Notes: generated by a model from the sequence alone, not told the origin. A stretch of 18,746 nucleotides of DNA from Treponema sp. UBA1793 (GCA_002314445.1 DCFX01000061.1:75613-94358); one strand, 5' to 3'. Counted from the first letter of the stretch, positions 1 to 7,023 are shown. Program-made: numbers and translations.

Positions 1-2
1 TT

Positions 3-59
3 AAACCCTCCGCACGAATAACCAGAGGAATGGATGCTGCCGGTTTTATTCTGAAATGA
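3..59 (+). CDS. possible 3' end of an upstream gene (partial)
   Basis: From the left edge one frame reads 18 codons (containing ARITRGMDAAGFILK) to a TGA at 57-59. The composition looks protein-like and it would converge on the GH13 gene, but the piece is too short to assign to a family. It could equally be a chance open frame, because the other frames stop early simply by position. I do not recognise the product. Confidence 0.2.
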   Translation, partial: KPSARITRGMDAAGFILK

Positions 60-89
60 CGCGTTGCAGAGAATTACTACAGAATGTAT

Positions 90-196
90 GCAGGGACGGT
101 ACATGGGAGGATTTTATGACATGGTACGACGGGACCGATACTGACATTAAGGAAGCAGAGATGGTATATGAGATTTTATGACAGACGACAGGCCCG
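90..196. repeat. imperfect direct duplication of about 45 bp
   Basis: Segment 90-137 and segment 155-196 align over their whole length. They share GATTTTATGACA exactly and differ elsewhere by scattered substitutions, several of them transitions, plus two 3-base gaps. Gaps in multiples of three suggest a once-coding repeat: the copies read roughly Q-x-x-Y-M-x-F-Y-D-x-R-R, but in different frames with stops between. No intact gene covers it. It may be a decayed gene remnant. Confidence 0.4.
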
Positions 197-216
197 TGCA
201 GCCAACTACACAGGCC

Positions 217-243
217 GCAGGGCTTCCTGCATACAAGCCCTGC
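217..243 (-). terminator. hairpin downstream of the GH13 gene
   Basis: GCAGGGCTT at 217-225 pairs perfectly with AAGCCCTGC at 235-243 across a 9-base loop. It lies 27 bases beyond the GH13 stop codon in the direction of transcription. There is no T run after it on the minus strand, so it could be a transcript-end stabiliser or a Rho-assisted terminator rather than a classic intrinsic one. Confidence 0.35.
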
Positions 244-269
244 AGGAGTATGACTCGTCTGCAGGGGAG

Positions 270-2057
270 TTATTTCCACATAACGAATCCGTCGTCCGAC
301 ACTGTGCCGCCGGAAAATCCCCGGCTCAGCAGAACGGTACGGCCTGAACAATCTGCACGGCAGGACGCGTTTCCGAAATTAAAAAGCACATCTATTTTTT
401 CCGAACCATCGTCAGAAGTCTTGCGGATGTGGATTACCCGCGACGTTTCTGTTATTTCTCCGCCGTCGTACATGAATTTCACATCAATGCCCTGTAAAGC
501 AGGCTGTGCCTTCCGCAGGGCTATAAGCGTCTTCATAAATAACAGTTCGTCGTTGTATTTCCCGTCCTCAATTTCTTTCCAGGGCATGCATCTCCGGCAG
601 TCAGGATCGTGACCGCCTTCCAGCAGTACTTCCGTTCCATAATAAATACAGGCAGAACCCGGCATTGCAAAAAGAAGCACAAGCTGCTGCAGCGCTTTTC
701 CGCGGCCGCCGCTTTTCGTTACAAGACGGACAGTATCATGGCTGTCCATCTGATTGAAAAGCACTTCTTCCGTCTGGCGGAAATACATGGTCAGGCAGCG
801 GTTGAGATTCTGTTCAAACTGTTTTGCAGTCATGGTACCTGTAAGCGTAAAGTTGAAAATCGTATTCTGCAGCGGATAATTCATCACCGCGTCAAATTCA
901 TTTCCACGCAGCCAGGGAAGTGAATTGTGCCATATTTCGCCGATGATGTAAAAGTCGCTTTTGAGCGCTCTCATATGCTCCTGAAGTTCCTGGCAGAATG
1001 TATGGGAAAGCTCATTTGCAACGTCAAGACGGAGTGCGTCTATATCGTACTCCTTTACCCACGTCTCGCAGACTTTCAGCAGATATCCGCGTACTTCAGG
1101 ATTATTCGTATTAAGCTTCGGCATGGAATCGGCAAACGCAAATGCAAAATAGTTCCCCTTTTTTGAATTTCCGCCGGGAACGCCGGGAAAAGAAAAATCA
1201 TTTATCATATACCAGCCGGAATATTTTGATTTTTCCCTGTTTTTGAGCACATCCTGCCATGCAAAAAAATCCCAGCCTGAATGATTAAACACGCCGTCGA
1301 GCATTACTCTGATATGACGCTTGTGCGCTTCCGCCACAAGATGCTTCATATCCTGTTTTGAACCGAAGGACGGATCTATTTCAAGATAATCCGCTGTATC
1401 GTATTTGTGCTGAGTCCGGGAAAGGTTCACCGGATTCAGATAGATTCCCGTAATACCGAGACCGGCCAGATAGTCGAGCCTGTCCGTAATTCCCTGCAGG
1501 TTCCCGCCGTATTCTTCTTCATTCGTCACCGCCTGTTCCGGACCGGCCCAGGTTTTAAGCAGCCGTTCTGCCAGCACACCTTTGCAGCCGCTCTTTCCTC
1601 TGCTGAAACGGGACGGAAAAATCTGATACCATACCGTTTCCTTTGGCCAGCCGGGCGGCGTACATATATCGGATGAATTCATCCACGGGAATGTAAAACA
1701 GGAAAGATTGAACGGCAGCGCCTTGAACTGCTGTTCAGTATAAAAGCCGTCTTCGCAGCAGAAAAATACTCCGTCTCCGGCGTGCAGTTCAAAATAATAC
1801 CGGCAGCGTTTAAACTCCGGTTTTACAACGATTGTCCACCACAGAAATTTCTGCAGCTCCTTAACTTCGGTTATTTCAGTACGGGTTCCGTTCCATTCCC
1901 AATTTCCCCCCAGAATACCGCCTGTAAACGGATCGCCCCAGACTATAAATATCTTTTTTATATCCCATCCTGTCCGGATGTTAATCTGCAGTTCATCTTC
2001 ATTAAGCGGATAACAGTAATTATCAAACGCGTGGTGTTCAACTGATCCAAAATCCAT
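270..2057 (-). CDS. GH13 alpha-amylase family enzyme (neopullulanase / cyclomaltodextrinase type)
   Basis: A 595-residue enzyme that should cleave alpha-1,4 (possibly alpha-1,6) links in maltodextrins, cyclodextrins or pullulan inside the cell; no signal peptide is visible. Residues 1-100 form a beta-rich N-terminal domain like CBM34. The GH13 barrel starts near VWYQIFPSRF (142-151). Conserved motifs are seen in order: DGVFNH (254-259), MPKLNTNNPEV (312-322, typical of subfamily GH13_20), DALRLD with nucleophile D345, GEIWH with acid/base E374, and MDSHD with D441. All three catalytic acids are present and the length fits this subfamily. The ATG is preceded by AGGAG at good spacing and by its own promoter, 100 bp after the IMP cyclohydrolase gene on the same strand. 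Whether it prefers cyclodextrin, pullulan or linear maltodextrin cannot be read from sequence. Confidence 0.9.
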   Translation of the reverse strand: MDFGSVEHHAFDNYCYPLNEDELQINIRTGWDIKKIFIVWGDPFTGGILGGNWEWNGTRTEITEVKELQKFLWWTIVVKPEFKRCRYYFELHAGDGVFFCCEDGFYTEQQFKALPFNLSCFTFPWMNSSDICTPPGWPKETVWYQIFPSRFSRGKSGCKGVLAERLLKTWAGPEQAVTNEEEYGGNLQGITDRLDYLAGLGITGIYLNPVNLSRTQHKYDTADYLEIDPSFGSKQDMKHLVAEAHKRHIRVMLDGVFNHSGWDFFAWQDVLKNREKSKYSGWYMINDFSFPGVPGGNSKKGNYFAFAFADSMPKLNTNNPEVRGYLLKVCETWVKEYDIDALRLDVANELSHTFCQELQEHMRALKSDFYIIGEIWHNSLPWLRGNEFDAVMNYPLQNTIFNFTLTGTMTAKQFEQNLNRCLTMYFRQTEEVLFNQMDSHDTVRLVTKSGGRGKALQQLVLLFAMPGSACIYYGTEVLLEGGHDPDCRRCMPWKEIEDGKYNDELLFMKTLIALRKAQPALQGIDVKFMYDGGEITETSRVIHIRKTSDDGSEKIDVLFNFGNASCRADCSGRTVLLSRGFSGGTVSDDGFVMWK

Positions 2058-2080
2058 AGGTACTCCTCTTAAGATAGTAT

Positions 2081-2109
2081 ATATTACTATTATCTTATCT
2101 TTTTCGCAA
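2081..2109 (-). promoter_or_regulatory. sigma-70-type promoter for the GH13 gene
   Basis: On the minus strand a -35 TTGCGA (2104-2109) and a -10 TAATAT (2081-2086) are separated by 17 bp and point at the GH13 start 24 bp further on. AAGATA (2071-2076) and TATCTT (2091-2096) form an inverted repeat flanking the -10 and predicted start point, which could serve as an operator; that last part is inference. Confidence 0.5.
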
Positions 2110-2157
2110 GTATCTGAATTTACACGCGTTTTATTATATACAAATAATACTTTAGTA

Positions 2158-2871
2158 CTATTTATTTTTATTTACAATCCTGCTTTCGTACTTTCCTGTC
2201 TTGATTTCGATAAAACGGGTAAAAAGCGAGACCTTGTTGCCCTCATTAAGACTATCCCAGACAAGGTCTGTAAAACTATCAATAGTGCCTTTTATATCCA
2301 CAAGAACCGGCTCTCCTTCAAAGCTCGGCAGGGGATTTCCGTTTCCCATATACGTATGAATGAAACGTCCTGTTCCGTTCTGAGGATTTTCATAAGCAAA
2401 CGTATAACGGTTGCAGCTTTCCCCGTTTCCGTTTTCGCTTTTAAGAATGGAGAGTGCATAATTATACTTCCCGCCGTCAATGTGCATGACAGCTGAAATA
2501 CGGGGCGTGTAATTCGGAGAATCAGGCTCAAACTCCCGGCTCCGCAGAGACTGCTCGAATGTCATCTGATGGTCCATTCCGTCGTAAACAGTGTCTGTCT
2601 GATCGCCATTCGTAACGATAGTCTTCGTGCCGAGAACACGCACCGGCGCGTAAATAATGAGGCTCGGATCCTTCATTTTTGACATATCAAATGCCTGCGT
2701 ACGTATTCCCTGACCGTCAGTCACAAAAATACGGTTGCGGCTGTTCTCGCTGCGCCCCATAATAAAATAAGCTGCCGCCGCATACCTTCCGTCTTCCGAA
2801 CGTCCTATAATAATTCCGCGCCCCGGATATTCATTTTCTTTTAATTCATCTGCCAGTGATACAATTTTCAT
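2158..2871 (-). CDS. purO: IMP cyclohydrolase, PurO-type family
   Basis: A 237-residue protein resembling the PurO/IMP_cyclohyd family, which closes the ring of FAICAR to make IMP, the last step of purine synthesis. The N-terminal YPGRGIIIGRSEDGR (15-29) and YFIMGRSENSRNR (35-47) are family hallmarks. VTNGDQTDT (86-94) and YTPRISAVM (121-129) match the corresponding archaeal PurO segments as I remember them. I chose the ATG at 2871 over an upstream in-frame ATG at 2898 because AGGAG sits 8 bases before it and because the 2898 start would fall inside the predicted -10 box. No PurH-like formyltransferase domain is attached and no other purine gene is nearby. The identification rests on motif memory; a non-purine role for this bacterial branch remains possible. 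Confidence 0.8.
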   Translation of the reverse strand: MKIVSLADELKENEYPGRGIIIGRSEDGRYAAAAYFIMGRSENSRNRIFVTDGQGIRTQAFDMSKMKDPSLIIYAPVRVLGTKTIVTNGDQTDTVYDGMDHQMTFEQSLRSREFEPDSPNYTPRISAVMHIDGGKYNYALSILKSENGNGESCNRYTFAYENPQNGTGRFIHTYMGNGNPLPSFEGEPVLVDIKGTIDSFTDLVWDSLNEGNKVSLFTRFIEIKTGKYESRIVNKNK

Positions 2872-2896
2872 GACTGCCACTCCTTTGCTCTTCCAC

Positions 2897-2925
2897 ATTA
2901 TCCACGAAATTCAGCCGTTCCGCAA
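2897..2925 (-). promoter_or_regulatory. promoter for the IMP cyclohydrolase gene
   Basis: On the minus strand TTGCGG (2920-2925) and GATAAT (2897-2902) lie 17 bp apart, with the AGGAG and ATG of the IMP cyclohydrolase gene 17-31 bp downstream. The -35 resembles the TTGCGA before the GH13 gene, so the two genes may share a sigma factor and promoter strength. Confidence 0.5.
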
Positions 2926-2966
2926 GAATTACCTGTTTAAATAATACTGCATTTTTTCAATATTTA

Positions 2967-2994
2967 TTGACACTCTTTATAAAGACTATATAAT
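2967..2994 (+). promoter_or_regulatory. near-consensus promoter, start point at or next to the ATG
   Basis: TTGACA (2967-2972) and TATAAT (2989-2994) are both perfect consensus hexamers with a 16-bp spacer. Only ten bases separate the -10 from the ATG at 3005, so a transcript starting 6-8 bases downstream of the -10 would have a leader of about 2-4 nt. It is divergent from the IMP cyclohydrolase promoter and probably drives the 169-residue protein and cstA together. Confidence 0.75.
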
Positions 2995-3004
2995 ATCATC
3001 ATAG

Positions 3005-3514
3005 ATGAAAATTGATGAATACACGGTGCTTTTAAAACAGAGGTTTGAAAAGTATTTCGATTTACTTGACTGCAATATCTGGAAGGGAAAGACATACGAC
3101 ATGGCTGCTCACTATACAGCCAGGGAAACACAGACAATACTTTCAAAAGAGAACGTAATGGATTATTACGATTCAAAGGAAATCTGCCTTGTTTCTTTCA
3201 ATGCAGCCCCTGCGTTTATCCTGTCCGAGCTTGCAGAACTGCCGAAACTCACACTCGAAAGCTCGGAGCCTTCCAGGCACCATAAATCAACTGTCGTCAC
3301 ACGTGTATTCGTTACGGAATCGCCCGAAAAAGAAGCTGTCAAATTGATAAAACATTTCCGGTTCAGCAGAGCGTTCCGTTTTTATTTCTGGGGATATGCC
3401 GAAGGCAAAACAATTCTCGTAGACCTAACCGCATGCAGAGTATATGCAAATCAGGCTGGCCGGATGGAAAGGAAGATTTTTGTACCTGCTCTGTATGGGG
3501 ACAAATCTCAATAA
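3005..3514 (+). CDS. uncharacterised 169-residue protein upstream of cstA
   Basis: I do not recognise a function. The protein has no signal peptide or membrane segment and is probably cytoplasmic. The N-terminus (YTVLLKQRFEKYFDLLD, 6-22), then an ARETQTILSK stretch (39-48) and a C-terminal basic/aromatic region (KHFRFSRAFRFYFWGY, 116-131) resemble small uncharacterised proteins I recall from Clostridia and treponemes. No Shine-Dalgarno motif precedes the ATG at 3005; the promoter position predicts a leaderless or near-leaderless mRNA. An alternative start is the ATG at 3101, which has purine-rich GGAAGGGAAA before it but would remove the conserved-looking N-terminus. The stop is 26 bp before cstA with no terminator between, so the two are probably co-transcribed. 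Confidence 0.75.
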   Translation: MKIDEYTVLLKQRFEKYFDLLDCNIWKGKTYDMAAHYTARETQTILSKENVMDYYDSKEICLVSFNAAPAFILSELAELPKLTLESSEPSRHHKSTVVTRVFVTESPEKEAVKLIKHFRFSRAFRFYFWGYAEGKTILVDLTACRVYANQAGRMERKIFVPALYGDKSQ

Positions 3515-3540
3515 TATTGTTTATATAAAAGGGGGAAGGA

Positions 3541-5187
3541 ATGAACTCGTTAGTCATTCTTATTCTGGCAATCGCTTTATTTGTGATTGCCTACATCTGC
3601 TACGGCGGTTATCTTGCAAAAAAGTGGGGACTTGCCGGCGTAAAGGAAACGCCTGCGCATCGTCTGCAGGACAACATGGATTACGTGCCTACTGATGCAC
3701 GTGTTCTGTTCGGCCACCACTTCTCTTCAATTGCCGGGGCAGGCCCGATTACAGGCCCGATTCTGGCCGCTGTATTCGGATGGGTTCCTGTCTATCTGTG
3801 GATTATTGTCGGTTCCATTTTTTTCGGCGGCGTTCATGATTTCGGAGCCCTCGCAGCATCACTCGACAATGACGGAAAATCCATCGGTGAAATTATTAAG
3901 ACTAACGTTTCAAAACGCGCACAGACAATATTCAACTGGTATGCATGGGTAACGATTACGCTTGTTGTTGCAGCATTCACTGATATCTGCGCAAAAACGT
4001 TCGCATATAATCCCGACAGTGCAGGTCTTACCGGACCACAGGCCGGTACGGCTTCAATGATTTTCATCGTTCTCGCATTTCTTTTCGGATTTGCGCGGAA
4101 CAAGCTTCATGTTCCGCTTGGCATAAGCTCCATTCTCGGTGTTATTTTCGTCGCAGGTGCAATCGCTCTCGGCTATTTCTGCCCGGTTTTCAAATTCGGC
4201 GTAAATACATGGCGCGTTATTCTCATCGTCTATATTGTGGCGGCTTCAGTCCTTCCCGTATGGCTGCTTCTTCAGCCGCGGGATTATCTCTGCTCTTTCC
4301 TGCTTTATGCAATGATGCTCGGTGCCGTCATCGGTGTATTCGTAAAACACCCGTCGGTCAACATGTCGGCTTTCACCGGATTCAGCATAAACGGCAGTAC
4401 ACTGTTCCCCGTTCTTTTCGTAACAGTAGCCTGCGGCGCCATTTCAGGTTTCCATTCACTCATTTCTTCCGGAACGACATCAAAACAGCTCGGAAAGGCA
4501 AAACCGGACGGACAGCTTATCGGCTACGGTGCAATGCTCGTTGAAGGCCTTCTCGCCGTCGTTGCGCTTATCGTTATCTGCTATCTGAGTAAAGACGGTC
4601 TCACTTCCATCGCGGACGGTAAAAAGCTGGGAACACCTGCTGTCGTTTTTGCAAACGGCGTAGCAGAATTCATGAACGCGTTCGGAATTAATATGCAGGT
4701 CGGTAAAGTATTCGTCACTCTCGCATATTCCGCGTTTGCACTCACGTCGCTTGATACAGCAACACGCATCGGACGTTACCTGCTTCAGGAACTTGCCGGT
4801 GAAGCGAAAAAACCGAATCCTGTGACAAAAGTTGCAAGCAATATGTACGTTGCAACACTTGCTACTGTCGGCATTTCAGTCATCTTCCTCGTTGCAGGTT
4901 ACGCAAAAGTATGGCCTATTTTCGGTTCTGCAAACCAGCTGCTTGCAGCACTTGCGCTTCTGGCAGTCACCGCATGGGTGCTCAACAAAGGAAAGCATTC
5001 ATTTGAAACAATCATCCCTATGATTTTCATGTTTGCAGTTACGTTCACCGCCCTCGTTCTCATAATCATAAAAAATTTCCAGCCGGGCGGATTTGTTCCG
5101 CTTTCGATCATCGCCGTAGTGCTTTTCGTTCTTGCCATTCTGCAGCTTATCGAAGCTGTCAGAGTATTCACGCACAAAAAAATATAA
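3541..5187 (+). CDS. cstA: carbon starvation protein A (CstA) family transporter
   Basis: A 548-residue, very hydrophobic inner-membrane protein with many predicted helices. Family members import peptides (CstA) or pyruvate (BtsT-like) under nutrient limitation. Conserved CstA signatures are seen: ARVLFGHHFSSIAGAGPITGP (53-73, split by a histidine pair), FGGVHDFGALA (95-105), WLLLQPRDYL (241-250), SSGTTSKQL (309-317) and SLDTATRIGRYLLQEL (403-418). It is shorter than the enterobacterial proteins of about 700 residues, as is common for the compact bacterial form; the loss is at the C-terminal end. AGGGGG precedes the ATG at proper spacing. It follows the 169-residue gene closely and is followed by the palindromic element at 5201-5397. 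No two-component sensor of the BtsS/BtsR kind is adjacent. Substrate cannot be fixed from sequence. Confidence 0.92.
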   Translation: MNSLVILILAIALFVIAYICYGGYLAKKWGLAGVKETPAHRLQDNMDYVPTDARVLFGHHFSSIAGAGPITGPILAAVFGWVPVYLWIIVGSIFFGGVHDFGALAASLDNDGKSIGEIIKTNVSKRAQTIFNWYAWVTITLVVAAFTDICAKTFAYNPDSAGLTGPQAGTASMIFIVLAFLFGFARNKLHVPLGISSILGVIFVAGAIALGYFCPVFKFGVNTWRVILIVYIVAASVLPVWLLLQPRDYLCSFLLYAMMLGAVIGVFVKHPSVNMSAFTGFSINGSTLFPVLFVTVACGAISGFHSLISSGTTSKQLGKAKPDGQLIGYGAMLVEGLLAVVALIVICYLSKDGLTSIADGKKLGTPAVVFANGVAEFMNAFGINMQVGKVFVTLAYSAFALTSLDTATRIGRYLLQELAGEAKKPNPVTKVASNMYVATLATVGISVIFLVAGYAKVWPIFGSANQLLAALALLAVTAWVLNKGKHSFETIIPMIFMFAVTFTALVLIIIKNFQPGGFVPLSIIAVVLFVLAILQLIEAVRVFTHKKI

Positions 5188-5200
5188 TGATAAGCATACG

Positions 5201-5397
5201 TTTATTATTCATGGGTCTTCTGAAAAAATAATACATTGGAGTGCATTTGTAAAAAGGAATGCTCCCGCAGAAAACAATCCGCTTGAGCTCCAACTTCGCT
5301 TCGCTCAGGGTCGCTCGCGGCCTTGTTTTCTGCTCCGCATTTCTTTTTACACCTGGTATGCAAAATAGTATTTTTCAAAGACGTATGAAATAATAAA
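5201..5397. repeat. 197-bp imperfect palindrome, MITE-like or dispersed repeat
   Basis: The whole segment folds on itself. The outer arms (5201-5230 and 5368-5397) share TTTATTATT, CAT, GTCTT and GAAAAA in register. The inner arms (5249-5282 and 5317-5350) share GTAAAAAG, AATGC and GCAGAAAACAA. The centre holds CTTCGCTTCGCTCAGG, a low-complexity string I associate with intergenic repeats in treponemes. No transposase, no clear target-site duplication, and no other copy in this window. It starts 13 bp after the cstA stop, so it would be transcribed as a long 3' hairpin and may also stabilise or end that mRNA. Confidence 0.6.
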
Positions 5398-5409
5398 TAA
5401 TACTTTGTA

Positions 5410-5456
5410 AGCAGGATTTGCATGGATGCAAATCCTGCTGAAGTTTAGTTTTTCTT
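5410..5456 (+). terminator. perfect 14-bp hairpin with T-rich tail
   Basis: AGCAGGATTTGCAT (5410-5423) pairs perfectly with ATGCAAATCCTGCT (5426-5439), leaving two bases GG; as RNA the apex would be a UGGA tetraloop. A T-rich stretch with GTTT and GTTTTTC follows to about 5456. It is probably the transcription terminator for the cstA operon. The same CAT-GG-ATG apex recurs in the repeat array at 6996-6999 and 7119-7122. Confidence 0.6.
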
Positions 5457-5483
5457 TAAAAACATCCCGACTTTCCGTATATT
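5455..5483 (+). promoter_or_regulatory. candidate promoter for the malic enzyme gene
   Basis: TTTAAA (5455-5460) and TATATT (5478-5483) are 17 bp apart. The -10 is good and the -35 weak. Transcription would start near 5490 and give a leader of about 67 nt that contains the hairpin at 5501-5539. Other weak combinations exist nearby, for example TTGAAA at 5482. Confidence 0.35.
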
Positions 5484-5500
5484 GAAATCAATAACGTTAT

Positions 5501-5539
5501 GAATCTTTTACAAAAATGCACTGCCTCTGCAAAAGATTC
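5501..5539 (+). promoter_or_regulatory. leader hairpin just before the malic enzyme ribosome site
   Basis: GAATCTTTT (5501-5509) pairs perfectly with AAAAGATTC (5531-5539); two further pairs (CA with TG) follow inside after one mismatch. A competing small hairpin, TGCA (5517-5520) with TGCA (5527-5530), would exclude the inner pairs. The structure ends five bases before the AAGGAAGG ribosome site, where folding could affect initiation. No known riboswitch class is recognised. Confidence 0.4.
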
Positions 5540-5556
5540 ACCGTAAGGAAGGTTAT

Positions 5557-6732
5557 ATGGATTACGCAAAAGAATCACTCCGTCTGCATAAAGAATGGAA
5601 AGGGAAAATAGAGATTGTACCCACAGTCCCCGTCAAAACTGCGGAGGATTTGTCTGTAGCCTACACACCGGGCGTTGCCGAACCATGTCTTGCAATTCAA
5701 AAAGACGTAAATGCCGGATACGAACTGACAAGGCGTCATAATTTATGTGCCGTAATTACCGACGGTTCCGCCGTTCTTGGACTCGGAGATATAGGGCCGG
5801 AAGCAGGAATGCCCGTTATGGAAGGGAAATGTGTGCTGTTTAAATCGTTCGGCGGAGTGGATGCCTTTCCGCTGTGCATAAAGACGCGCGATGTTGACGA
5901 ATTCGTGAACACTGTATATCAGATTTCCGGGTCATTCGGCGGAATCAATCTTGAAGACATAGCCGCCCCGAGGTGTTTTGAAATCGAGCGGAAACTCAAG
6001 GAAAAATGCGACATTCCCGTTTTTCACGACGACCAGCACGGAACTGCCGTTATCACACTGGCAGGGCTCAGAAACGCTTTGAAGGTGACAGGAAAAAAGA
6101 AAGAAGATGTGCGGATAGTGACGTCAGGAGCCGGCGCTGCTGCCGTTGCAATTGTAAAACTGCTTCTGTCCGCAGGATTTAAAGATATCACGATGTGCGA
6201 CAGAACGGGAGCCATTTACCGCGGACGGACAGAGCGCATGAACTGGATCAAAACGGAAATGGCGGAAACAACAAATCCAGGCAATCAGCGGGGTACATTA
6301 CCTGAAATCATCAGGGGAGCTGATGTCTTTATCGGCGTTTCGGCACCGCATCTCGTAACAACGGAAATGGTAAAGACGATGAACCGCGATGCCATTATTT
6401 TTGCCTGTGCAAATCCCACTCCCGAAATATTCCCGGATGAAGCAAAAGCCGGCGGAGCACGGGTGATTGCGACAGGAAGAAGCGACTTTCCCAATCAGAT
6501 CAACAATGTCCTTGCCTTTCCCGGCATTTTCAGAGGCGCCTTCGACGTCAGGGCAAGCGATATCAATGAAGAAATGAAGCTGGCTGCAGCAGCCGCTCTT
6601 GCGGAACTGGTTCCCGAAAATGAACTCAGCGAAGATTTCATAATACCGAAAGCATTTGATCCGCGAGTCGGTCCCGCCGTAGCCAGAGTAGTAGCCGAAG
6701 CCGCCAGAAAAAGCGGCGTAGCAAGAATATAG
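5557..6732 (+). CDS. malic enzyme, NAD(P)-dependent (oxaloacetate-decarboxylating)
   Basis: A 391-residue cytoplasmic enzyme interconverting malate and pyruvate plus CO2 with reduction of NAD(P). Family residues are in place: catalytic Y36 in SVAYTPGVAEP, catalytic K91 in MEGKCVLFK, metal ligands E133 and D134 (NLEDIAAPRCFEIE, 131-144) and D159 (FHDDQHGTA), and a GAGAAA dinucleotide loop (191-196) followed by CDRTGAI, where D215 favours NAD over NADP (inference). This is the short bacterial form without the phosphotransacetylase-like C-terminal domain of MaeB. AAGGAAGG precedes the ATG. The gene stands alone, converging on the phosphofructokinase gene, and its stop codon lies inside a long palindrome. 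A role in supplying pyruvate/NADH or in C4-acid metabolism is plausible. Confidence 0.93.
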   Translation: MDYAKESLRLHKEWKGKIEIVPTVPVKTAEDLSVAYTPGVAEPCLAIQKDVNAGYELTRRHNLCAVITDGSAVLGLGDIGPEAGMPVMEGKCVLFKSFGGVDAFPLCIKTRDVDEFVNTVYQISGSFGGINLEDIAAPRCFEIERKLKEKCDIPVFHDDQHGTAVITLAGLRNALKVTGKKKEDVRIVTSGAGAAAVAIVKLLLSAGFKDITMCDRTGAIYRGRTERMNWIKTEMAETTNPGNQRGTLPEIIRGADVFIGVSAPHLVTTEMVKTMNRDAIIFACANPTPEIFPDEAKAGGARVIATGRSDFPNQINNVLAFPGIFRGAFDVRASDINEEMKLAAAAALAELVPENELSEDFIIPKAFDPRVGPAVARVVAEAARKSGVARI

Positions 6733-6771
6733 GGAACCTCTAAAAACTGAAGTTTTTAGAGGTTCCCTATA
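6728..6771. terminator. 21-bp perfect palindrome overlapping the malic enzyme stop
   Basis: Left arm 6728-6748 and right arm 6751-6771 are perfectly complementary, separated by GA; as RNA the apex is C-UGAA-G. The TAG stop (6730-6732) lies within the left arm. There is no T tract after it on the + strand (GTTAAAATAAAACC follows), so a classic intrinsic terminator is not certain. The core, containing AACCTCTAAAAACT, resembles a repeat I associate with treponeme genomes, so it may be a dispersed element doing double duty as a 3' end. Confidence 0.55.
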
Positions 6772-6776
6772 GTTAA

Positions 6777-6804
6777 AATAAAACCGCCCGCTACGACGGC
6801 GGGC
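6777..6804 (-). terminator. intrinsic terminator in repeat copy 1
   Basis: On the minus strand GCCCGC (6799-6804) pairs with GCGGGC (6786-6791) across a 7-base loop and is followed by GGTTTTATT. This would be the third and last of three similar terminators downstream of the phosphofructokinase gene. Confidence 0.55.
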
Positions 6805-6900
6805 CACAACAAAGCGGGAAAATCATTGCATCAGTACTACGCCCCGGATTTTCCTGCAATTAAAAAATTACATGAATGTAATTTTTTAGTATCATTTTCA

Positions 6901-6927
6901 AATAAAACCGCCCGCACGGATGCGGGC
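6901..6927 (-). terminator. intrinsic terminator in repeat copy 2
   Basis: On the minus strand GCCCGCA (6921-6927) and TGCGGGC (6910-6916) form a 7-bp stem with loop TCCG, a UNCG-type tetraloop, followed by GGTTTTATT. The T run exists only on the minus strand, which fits transcripts coming from the phosphofructokinase gene. Confidence 0.6.
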
Positions 6928-7023
6928 TAAAGCAAGGCGGGAAAATCATTGCACCGGTGCTACGCCCCGGATTTTCCCGCAATTAAAAAATTACATGGAT
7001 GTAATTTTTTAGTATCATTTTCA

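Noticed and set aside
2142..2163. AT-only hairpin over the stop of the IMP cyclohydrolase gene as a terminator
   Set aside because: AAATAATAC and GTACTATTT pair across TTTA with a mismatch tolerated as G-U in RNA, but the stem is almost all A-T and too weak to claim.
5205..5423. 72-residue minus-strand open frame (and an overlapping + strand frame at 5132-5368)
   Set aside because: Both are read through the 197-bp palindrome and have low-complexity translations; no ribosome site or promoter is evident, so they are treated as repeat-derived shadows.
6298..6807. 169-residue minus-strand open frame
   Set aside because: It runs antisense through the well-supported malic enzyme gene and begins in the repeat region; its composition is not protein-like.
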